A DNA stretch of 64,000 nucleotides from assembly GCF_001577835.2 (NCBI RefSeq), contig NC_029536.1:4836001-4900000 (forward strand), read 5' to 3'. Numbering within the stretch: the first letter of the stretch is position 1; each line of letters opens with the position of its first letter. Under the pieces are notes generated by a model. That model saw nothing but the letters and a program-made list of their open reading frames with translations, was not told the origin of the DNA and did not search any database. The DNA is from Coturnix japonica. Taxonomy: Eukaryota > Chordata > Aves > Galliformes > Phasianidae. The position numbers were made by a program, and so were the translations under genes. Shown here piece after piece: positions 36,012 to 52,400 of the stretch.

Positions 36012-36014
36012 CTT
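36005..36014 (-). promoter_or_regulatory. CLCN6: YY1-like motif over the CLCN6 start codon
   Basis: On the minus strand AAGATGGCGGC overlaps the CLCN6 ATG (36009-36011). This is the classic YY1 consensus, which in many TATA-less vertebrate promoters lies at the start codon just inside the transcript. A second similar site (AACATGGCGCC, minus strand) lies near 36095-36105. Confidence 0.6.
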
Positions 36015-36042
36015 GCCCCGGCGCCTCCCTCCCGCTCGCAAA

Positions 36043-36136
36043 CACGTGACCTCGCGGCGCTCACGTGACGCGCCGACGTACTGGAGATGAAGGCGCGGCG
36101 CCATGTTGGATAAGGGAATAGCGGGACATCACGTGA
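36043..36136. promoter_or_regulatory. Bidirectional CLCN6/MTHFR promoter with three CACGTG boxes
   Basis: The CLCN6 start codon and the likely first exon of MTHFR are only about 200 bases apart, in GC-rich, TATA-less sequence. Three palindromic E-boxes lie in it: CACGTG at 36043-36048, TCACGTGA at 36061-36068 and TCACGTGA at 36129-36136. TCACGTGA is the core of the CLEAR element used by TFEB/TFE3 at lysosomal genes. It can also bind USF or MYC-MAX. TFEB control would suit the late-endosomal ClC-6. The head-to-head arrangement is also known in mammals. Confidence 0.7.
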
Positions 36137-36188
36137 CCACGCTGGGAGGCTGTGGGGGGGGGAACAGCGGGGATTAAAGGGACACGGG

Positions 36189-36227
36189 ATGGGGCCGGGC
36201 GTGATGAGCAGCGAACGGCGAGGGGAG
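36189..36227 (+). other. MTHFR: Probable non-coding first exon of MTHFR (3' part)
   Basis: A strong donor (GGGGAG/GTGAGCG) at 36227/36228 ends a GC-rich exon just beyond the shared promoter. It has an ATG at 36189 with 13 open codons up to the donor. Joined to the likely acceptor before 37948 (CCCTTCCTCCAG), that frame would miss the main ATG at 37958. So the exon is best read as 5' leader with a possible upstream frame. Its 5' boundary is unknown. Confidence 0.5.
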
Positions 36228-36229
36228 GT

Positions 36230-37945
36230 GAGCGGGGCCCTATGGGGGGAAGAGAGGGAAACAGCCCATCACACACATAGAGAGGGGTCAGCCCAGGTGA
36301 TAACAGCCGGTCTTAGACAGCCAGGAGTCCCCGTGGGGTGCTGGGATCCCCCTAGGCCTGATCACTGTAGGGCCAACCCCTGTAGGGCCTTCCTATGTCT
36401 ATGTGCTCAGTCTCGCCTCTTGCTGTGCCCATAACGCTGTCTATATGGGTTATGGACTGGGTAACGGGGCCTGGCAATAGCTGTGCAGGTGTAACGTTAA
36501 GGGGTGTGGGTCTGGCCCCAAAGCACGATGCGGGAGGAGTTGTGATCCCTATGAGGTTATAGGACTCATCCCAGCGCTTCTACTGATGGCCTGTCTACTC
36601 CCAATAGGATTTGAGGCAGCCGGCAAGAAAACGACACGAGAAAACCACACCCTATAGAGACACCAATAGGACAACAACCCTCAAGGGGAAATAAACCCCA
36701 AGGTGTTGCGTTGTGCCTCAGTAACGAGCTGTTGAGAGGCTGCCCCTATAGCTGTGTGCTTTGGGATGACCCCCCGCTGTTGTGCCTGTGGGGAGGGCTG
36801 TTGGTGCAGCCTTCACCTCCTTTCTCTTATCTGCTGCCAGCTGGAGTGGTCCTCAGGTGGTAAAAGCAGACTTTCTCTCAAAGGGGTTTGGCTTGATGGG
36901 CAGCTGAGTGTAAACAGCAGGAGAGTTCAAAGTCTGGGTGACCTGAGCTTGGAGTTTCTGGTGAGGACAGCGAGTGTGATGGTTTGTGCAACAGCTTCCT
37001 CCAGAATAGCTTCCATGTTATGTAATGACAGTGTGCTGCTTCCCGGCGACAGCTCTGAGCACTGACAATTACTGTCTGCAATTGCTCCCTTACTTCCAAG
37101 TTGTTGGAGAAAAGGCATCAAGCAGTTGTGGCCCAGGGAGCTCAGTGGATATAGCATCCTATATCCAGCTTGCAGAGCTGCTTGGTGTTCTGTAAAGCCA
37201 CCAATCATACTTGAGCATTTTGCAAGGCAGGGAAAGATGGGACGGTCTCTGACCTCGTTTCTGAGCAGCCACTATTGGTGAGGAAAGGAATGTATCTAGT
37301 GAAGGAAATAGCTGAATGTGTGTAAGTAGATGGTACAGTGCAAACCTCTATGGAGGTGGTGTGTCTTATGAAGTGCCATGGGTAAATGCCCATTAAGACA
37401 AAATGAAGGATGGCTTGCAGGGTTCCCTGTTCCAGAAAGGATTGTTCCAGAAAGGATTCTTCCATTTTTTTTCTTGTTTACCTTTCCAATTTACAGTTAT
37501 CTTTATGTTGTAAGGAAATGCTGCCTTATGGGAATACATGAAGGTGGATGCAGTCCAAGGGGCAGCTGCTGTAGAAGAAAATCTGCTGGTGTTTGCAGCC
37601 CGAGACCTCAGGATCAAAAAGGTCTTCAGCTGATGCACGTGGGCATCACGCCCTGCTGAACTGCAGACATAGCAAAAGTCGTGTTAACCTGACTGTTGTG
37701 AGAGCCAGCAGGCACAGAAGAGTTGCATCAAGGTGGCACAGAGCCATCTGCTGTGTTGTTTTCAGCACTGTGTAAATGCACTCGTTTTACTCTGTTTTCA
37801 CTAGGTTCTTACAGTGAGGGCTGGCCAAAGGGTGATGATTAACAGTGGTTGTAGCACAGGATCCCTTTTATCTTCCATCATCTCCTCACACAGACACTTA
37901 GCTGTGTGTCCTGTACCCACTGTGCTGCTTCTATTCCCTTCCTCC
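36230..37945 (+). other. MTHFR: First intron and leader region of MTHFR
   Basis: No further coding exon is seen here. Candidate acceptors just upstream of the coding start lie after CTGTTTTCACTAG (about 37803) and CCCTTCCTCCAG (about 37947). Either could begin the exon that holds the MTHFR initiation codon. Short frames between 36.7 and 37.7 kb lack support. Confidence 0.45.
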
Positions 37946-37957
37946 AGAGCGCTCACC

Positions 37958-44535
<6,578 letters not shown>

Positions 44536-45225
44536 AAAACTCCTTTTCTACTCCCTTACTTCTTCCTTTCATCTGCTGACTCCAAGGAAAGAAAAAGCAG
44601 CTCCTGTCAGGATGCTTGGACCATAGGCTCCTAAACCCAGTGAGCATTGCTGCTCAGAGCCAGGCAACTCTGATCCACCCTTGTTAGAAGCTCTTCTATC
44701 CCCAGCACAAATGTTCCTATCCCTTTCCACTGAACAGTAGCCAGAAGAACCATCAATACTTCTGAGTTGCGGCTCTGTGCTGAGCTTGCACGCCAGCTCT
44801 GCAGGATGGAAGGGGGTGCTTACCATGGTTATGTTGATCACAGCTTGTAGGAGAAACCTTGCACGCCAATATGGCACAGCTCAATGGAAGTCTGGTAACT
44901 TTCTTCAGCAAGGTTTTTGGGGGCAGAAACACTCCTGTCAGCAACATCTATGCAAGGAAGTTGTTGCAGCTGCTACCAGCCATGAAAAGAAGCTCAAGTT
45001 GTTTTTACATTGCACTCCAATGATGTACTGCATCATAACTAAAACCAGACTCTTTTGTGCTCACTCCAGAAAAAGGTTCAATTTTTCCTAACTTTTCCTC
45101 TTAACTGTGCTGCCTGATTTTTAGGGTTTATTTTTTAATGGGAATATGAATTCCACTTCTGGATGTGATCAAATAGAGCAATTCCTACTTAAAGTACAAT
45201 AAACTTCATGTGTACAGATGTCTCT
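44536..45225 (+). other. MTHFR: MTHFR 3' UTR and poly(A) signal
   Basis: Untranslated sequence runs from the MTHFR stop codon to AATAAA at 45198-45203, about 0.66 kb. No other gene is visible inside it. On the opposite strand TTTATT at 45127-45132 could serve the converging neighbour. Confidence 0.65.
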
Positions 45226-46463
45226 TGTACTAGACTAGATTATTGAAACAGCACAAAGAATAATGTTTGAAAATTAATCACCTTAGCCCAAGGGAAAGGT
45301 TTAAGAAAACAACTGAGTGCTGCATTCCCCCAAAGGAAATATGGTCAAAGGAATAATCATCACTTATGACCCTGCCTGCATGGCCACAAGAGCAGTAGTC
45401 CTCTAGTATCTATAGGAAAAAAATAACCTAATCTTTCTTGACCTAATGACTCCAGCAGACTTAGGCCTTGCACCAGTGAAAGAAGGGGCTGCCGAGGCTG
45501 CATTGTCCTTAATCCTGCAAAGCTACCCCAGGCTAGGAAAACAAGACCTTGGGGCAGCTCTCAGTGGGATTTCAAGATCCCTGCTAAGCTGCAAGCATCT
45601 CTTTCAAACAAGCAAGGAAGAAAAGCCTTTTCCAGATTCTTCAAACCCTCTCATTACAGCTGTCTGAGTCTGGGCTCATATATCCAGGGTAATTACAGGG
45701 CATCAATCACAGGAGCAAGTAATGGGAAGGTTGGGGGTCAGACACGCCTGTCTTCCCCCAGCAAAGCTTTTGGTGCTCAGCTGTTCCCAGCAGGTTTCTT
45801 CATCCCTAGCCCATTCAGTGCAGAAAGGAACCAGCAGGAAGCAGTCAAGAGGTTGACCACCCACTGAAAGCCTTAATGAAGAGCTGATGGACTTGGACGG
45901 GGGGTGGGGGTCAAATGGGAATCATCCCAACCACCCAAGGGAAGAGCCAAATTCTAAAAATAAGGCCTCTGTTCACACTGACAGGGTCAGTCCAAACTTC
46001 AGAGTCAACAGCATCATGTAGCGTTTCCACAGACACTTTCCTGCTCACTGCTTCAAAACCAAGGTTTGATTAATCCCCTACTAAGCTCTCACCTGCAAAA
46101 TACATACATAAATAATCAGTTAAGGGAGGTCCTATAAAGTATTTTTTTGGCATTTAATCCAAACTCCCAACAAAATCGGGCTCTAGTAGAAAAGGGAATG
46201 CAACCTCAACCTCACAACAAAAGCAATTAGGTAAGTTCTCAAGTTTGTGGCAGCAGGGAGACAAGGTATCAGTCCTTTAAGTAAGACCTTTCTCTAGGTT
46301 CCGCCTCTTCCTGGTTGTCCTTTGACCATCACCATTCTTTTGGCCTGCAGCACTGTTTTTAATCACACAGGTAGATCGTGCACTGCTTTCTTGACTGCAA
46401 GAGACCAGCTCTTTGTTGTGACGGCCAGCTGTATCCTCCACTCCTGAGATGATCAGCTGCAGT
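45226..46463 (-). other. Probable 3' UTR of the C1orf167-like gene
   Basis: No exon of another gene is supported. The first minus-strand AATAAA downstream of the C1orf167-like stop codon is at 45127-45132, so this stretch is plausibly its 3' UTR, overlapping the MTHFR 3' end. The 46277-46463 part also continues an open minus-strand frame from the last exon, in a frame that does not match the splice phase. Confidence 0.4.
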
Positions 46464-49400
46464 TCAACAGTGTCCTCTGATGCTGAGTTGGAATGCTGTG
46501 AGCTGACGCCATTTTCCAAATGCCTGAAGTAGGGGGAGCAAATAAAAAACTCAGGTTACCCTTGAAGGACTGCAGCCACCCTCACAGCACCAGTGAACAC
46601 AGCTCTTCCTCTAGCAATGGCCAAGCCAAAAGCCTCACCATTCATTTAGCATGCTTTTTCCATCCTCCCTGTGTAGTGTAGCCAGCAAGGGAAGTGAAGA
46701 GTACAAATCAGTGTGACAGCCTCCTCCCTCTGCCCTCATTTCAGTACTTGCTCTTATCACAGAATGGTTTGGGTTAGAAGGGAACTCAAGGATCATGAAT
46801 CTCCAACTCCCACGCCACAGGCAGGGCCACCAATCTCCACACTGAATACCAGCCCAGGCTGCCCAGGGCCCCATCCAACCTGGCCTTCAACACCTCCAGG
46901 GATGGACGGGGCATCCACAGCCTCTCTGGGCAGCTGTTCCAGCACCTCACCACTCTCATAGTAAAGAACTTCCCCCTGACATCCAACCTCAATCTTCCCT
47001 CCTTCAACTTAAAACCATTTCCCCTTGTCCTGCTGTTATCTACCCTTTCAGAGTTGACTCCCCTCCTGTTTGTAGGCTCCCTTTAGGTCCTGGAAAGCTG
47101 CAATGAGGTCACCCCACAGCCTTTTTTTTCTCCAGGCTGAACAAGCCAAGCTCCCTCAGCCTGTCTTCAGGCCACCCCTCTTCTGATGGAGTCCAGGATA
47201 CCCTTTGCTTTCTGAGCTGCAAGAGCACACTGCTGGCTCATGTTAAGTTCTTCATCCATCAGGACCCCCCAGTCCTTCCCTGCAGGCTTAGACTCAAGGA
47301 CTGTTCCTTGCAGTCTGTATATATACCTGGGATTCCTCCAGCCCAAGTGCAAAATCTTGCACTTTGCAGTGCTGAAAAGAACATTGTATAAAATGAGGAC
47401 TTAATCCTGTATAGACCCTTTAGGAGGCAGAGGAGGGAAGTGACTATTAGAGATACTGGGCTTTGCTTGCTCATTCAAATTTATGGCAATTTGCCTGACC
47501 CTGGGTACAAGTCACCACGGTCCTCCAGAAACAGTGTAGAACCTGTTTGTTCCCTAAGTGGGCTCTCAAGAGGCAGAGGATTCATGGATTAACATCCTGT
47601 TATGTGCCCTTTAGAACCCTTACCAGAGGCCTGCAGATCCAAAGATAAACCCTTGTTCTGGGCAAGTCCCATCTCTTGATGTATTCAACTTCTCCTTTCA
47701 ACAGTTCAAGGAGGGAAACACAGGGAACATCAGTTGTCCCTTTGTGGTGCTTGCTGGTCCACCACAGAGCCTGGCACCTTCCACCTTTCAATTCCTTGGT
47801 AAAGGCACACACCCAGCCACACAGTAAGGAGAAGCTGCTTCCCACAGAATGACATAGGTGTGTGGGACTCAGTTTACATCCCTCTAACCACAAACTGCCA
47901 TTTACTTATTCTCTTTCTGATGTGACACTTCACAGGAACAAGGAAGCACATGGGCCCAGACATAGCCCTGTGTTCTGGCAATATGGGATAGCTCTCCTGG
48001 AGTCTTGGTACCTTGAACTTAGATCTAAACCTTTTAACCCTTACAGTTGTACTAGAGGTTTGGGGTTCAAAGAATGAAAGCAGCCTTAAGTGCTTACCTC
48101 AGACAGGAGGCTTTTAGTTTCAACCTCCAAAAGCCTCTGCACTACACAGCTTTGTAAATATCGTCGTCTCCATGTTCTCCAGGCCTTTTCTATCAGCCGC
48201 TGCTGGTCCTGCCAGGAAGAAAGGCAGTGCACAGATTAGATCACAGAATGGTTTGAGTTAGAAAGAACTCTTATAAGCCACCTGGTCCAACTCCTCTGCA
48301 ATCCACAGGAACACCCACAGCTCCATCAGAGCCCCATCCAGCCTGACCTCAGGTATCCTCAGGGATGGGGCACCGCCACCTCTCTCTGGGCAACCTGTGC
48401 CACTGCCTCACCACCCTTACTGTATAAAACTGTTTTCTTATATCCATTCTAAATCTTCCCTCTTTTTGTTTGACCTCTTGTCCTGAGCAGAAGGGAAACA
48501 AACGACAGCTGGCATTTTGAGGAGAAAGCTGGACAAAGTATCCACAGCAACAAACTGGGATTTTATGTGCACATTTGTGCATGTTAAATCTCTGGGTCTC
48601 ATTAGGGAAGTAGTTGAGGCTGCAAGCATAGTGGGCTTACCCACTAACACCCATCATTGACACCCATGTGGCAGTACCACTCACCAGCACCTGTGCCAGC
48701 ATCACCACCCTGCTGGCTTCTTTCCACTGCTGCCACCCCCTTGCCAGACTGTGCAGCCTCCTGGCACGCTGGCACCGGCGCAGCGTCACTGTACGATGCC
48801 ACCACCTCAGATATTTCCTCCTGTAGGCAAGAAAATGAGGAAAACAAGCTTTTGTCAGGGAGTCTTTCCCTGGTGGCAGAACAATGACAAAGCTCAGAGC
48901 CCTCCAACTCTGCCTACCCAAGCCAATTCTCATTCCACTCATCAGAATCCACCTCTGCTTTATTCTCCTGGATCCTGGCATGCACAGGGATGGGTCCTAC
49001 CAACTCATGTATCTCTAGCTGTTGAGGGAGCAGCAGCCTTTCAGTCCTCCTTTGGCTTCTGTAGATCACCAGCCAGCGGTGAACAGCACTGGGAAAAAAC
49101 CCAAGGGAAGCAGCCGGAGCTGAACCTTTCTCTCTGCATCCTCTCCTTTCTAGGAAAGAAAAGAGGAATCACACAGGAGCTAACACAGGAGCTAGAGAAG
49201 AGATTAGAGTCGCCACAGGTTCTCAGTCCTTTGGACACTAAAAACAGAAGCAGTCCATAGTCAAAATTTGACTGCAGTGAGCAACTACTTCACAGAGAAA
49301 CCCCAGTGATTAGGTTGGCAAGCACCCCTCCCCACTCACACACCCCATATGGCCCCACAAAAGGAAGAGGGAATGAGGTATCTTACTTATGGACAAAGAC

Positions 49401-52400
49401 AAAGCCATCTTCTTGCTCTTCCTAGCACCTATCAGGGTACCGCATTGCCGTGAGCACTGGGAAAAGGCAGCTGCTTTTGTCCAGTAGTTGCAGGCCTGCA
49501 AACAGAATTAACACAGCTGCACCCAAGACTAAACACATGCACATACACAGCACAGAAACAAGCCTTACAGAAACACTTATGTTCATATCCCTGCAGGTAG
49601 TTTAATGTGCCAGACCCCAAGCTGGAAACTGCACAGATGAGATCCCAGCAGGACTGACTCAGCCTTTCAAAATCAATCCAGCTTTTTGTGGTTTATTAAC
49701 TGTGAGCCTTTTGAAATAATATGCACCTCTGACAGCTCTGTCTGCTCTGTGGGGACTGTGATTATCCCATCCCATCTCTGAGCAGAGAGGAAGGAGTGCT
49801 CTTGTCTCTCTGGTCAAAAATATCCTCACTCCTTAGTACTGTGCTCCAGATGGTTGCTGTAATCTGTGCCAGATTATGGTGAAGTTGTTTGCACAGTCTG
49901 TAAAGAATTTCAAGGCAGTCACCACAGTTAGGACAAGCCAAACCAGGTTTTCCTACAAGCCCTGTCAATGCAGCTCAGTACCTACTGACCCACAAGCCAA
50001 CTGGGAGTCCTTAATCATCTCATAAGGACTTTCTTACCTGTTTCACAGTGGCCACAGACCCTAAGTGTAGGGCTTGCTGTCCCCTTGAGGCCAATCGCCA
50101 GCGCTGACAGGCTTTTCCTTGAGAACATCCATGCCACTTGTGGTTTTTCTCCTCTCTCAGCAACCGCTGTTTAGCTGCCAAGAACTTCACTTTCCATTCT
50201 GCAAAACTCCCCTCTAGAAGATGGTGCTCCCTGACACTTCTAAAATAACAGAGGGCTTCTTGCTGCCTCAGTCTGCAGGCAGTGACCTGGGCCCAGGTAA
50301 CTATGCACCTGAAAAACAGTTCAAACACAGAGAAGTGATCTTTATCAGCACCAAACAGACAATGGACCAAATTCCACCTTCTCAACCCACTGTGCAGTGT
50401 TATGTGTAAGTGGTCAAAGGAGCATGACTGCTTCCTTCTGGCCATTCCAGTGTTGCTGCTCTTTAAATACCCCCTACAAACAGAATACAATGGCATATTA
50501 CATTTCCCCCCACTGACCAGAAAAAAAAACAACAAGAATTAAATTAGTCTGCCTGATCTTTCTCTGTGCCAGCAGCTGATCTTTAGGATGATGCCTTATA
50601 GAGAAAGGCTGTTTACTTGTCGGATAAGAGTAATGATGCTGCTGAAATTTCCTTCAGCACAATCCCAGCAGACCCAGTTAAGTCTCCCTGCTGCAGAATC
50701 AAGCTGGATTCAAAACAGCTTCTTGTTGTGAAGAAGCAGATTTTTCCTCTTTTTCTTGGCTGAAACGCTAAGGGCCTGTTGTACACAGGATATATGGCTA
50801 GAAAAGAATTATTCAAATTTTATTCAAGATTTTATTCAACAAATAAACAAATCCTACAACATGTACAGAAGGAGTTACAATTAACAGCACTGCAAATCTG
50901 CACCTACGATAACTCCACCTCTATCTAGCACTCTGATGCACAGGGGGCAGCCTGACTGCACAACCCCAAAAGCAAATCTGCTTTAAACTCTTGGCTCGTC
51001 CTGTCGGTTCCTCATTCCACTTGGGTTTTCATTATGCAAACTGCCCCACTGCACCATGGGATGGAGGTGTAAATATCCTCTGCCTGGCAGGCTTCTCTGA
51101 AGATCAAGAGAATCTATTGCAGGTTATCCTAGCATGAAAAATGCCCCCCTCGGAAGAAACAGGGCTCAGCCTGTACCACAGCCACGCTGACTGGCAAGCT
51201 GATTTATTTATTGACATTAAGGTGAGAAATTAGAGCCGATCTCCCATCAAAAGAGAGCTCAGAAGGAAGATTAATGGTGGAGACACACTACGGGAAGGAG
51301 CAACATGAAGGACTTCTCTGAAACACACTTCCCGCTAGGGTGCCACCACACAGCTTGATTTGCAGAAGAAAATGCAACTGGGTGGGGTAAGCATAGAGCC
51401 TGAGCATCGCAGCTGCTAAGGTTTCACTGTGTTTCTTTTTTGTTGCTGCTTTTTTCCTCTGCTGACCTTCTCTCCTTCTCAGGCTGAGCCTGCAATTCAT
51501 AAGTAAATCTGCTACGAACAAACCTTCGCTTCCCATGTCTTAAATGAATCCTTGGCATAAATCATCTCACTGATCAAACAGGTCTGAATACCCTGGATCT
51601 GCTGCTACATAAATTGCTCTTCACACAGAGCCTTCCTTGGAAATGCTTCAAAGAAAGGAAACAAACCTGTGCAGGAGGAGACACTCCCAGAATAAAGCAG
51701 CCTTTTTCAGCTGCCTTGTTTGGCAGCGCCACATCTGCAGGATCAGCCTCTTTTTCTCCTGGCAGCTGTGCTGAGCCCATCTCTGCTGCAGCTCCTTCAT
51801 GTTATGCTTCCCTATGAGAAAAGATGGAAGCTTGCTGAATTAAGTTTGACTACTTCTCCCACCCCATTACAGAGTCCACACAAGAGCAAAGAATACACCT
51901 GCTGCAAATTACAGCCTAGGGAATCTTAGTCTGGTCCATTATTTCCCAAGCAGCTGAAAAGACTACTAAGTTCACCCCTTCCCCAGTCATCCTCTCAGAC
52001 TGCATCTCCCTAGAATCAGATATGCACTGCAAAACAGGGCAATAAGGCTCCCATTAGCCCCTAGATTAATGTTCACACACCTACAACCAGAAGTGGGAGT
52101 TTCTCCAGCCCAAACATTCCCAGTATTCTTATACAGAGACAAATGCTGCTGTACGATGGAGTAACTTACTTTGACAGTAGGAATGCCAACGCTGAAGAGC
52201 ATCAGCAGTCATCTGGTGGAGGTGACACCTGAATCTCTGATCAGCTTCCAGTTTCTGAGCCAGTCTCTTCTTCCACAAGCTGAAGGCCATTCGGCAGCAA
52301 TTAAGTTGGTATTTAAGAGCTGCTGCTACTTTTTGGTTCTTGTTCTCTGCAGCCCAGCGATGCCATATGAGAAAGGCTCTGAGAAAAGCAAAGATCATTG

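Noticed and set aside
48644-48907. An 87-codon minus-strand frame (EISEVVASYSD) over exon 48685-48820.
   Set aside because: The alternative frame of the same bases gives a clear W-repeat that continues in phase into the next exons, so this one is probably a shadow. It is kept in mind only because of the phase conflict noted.
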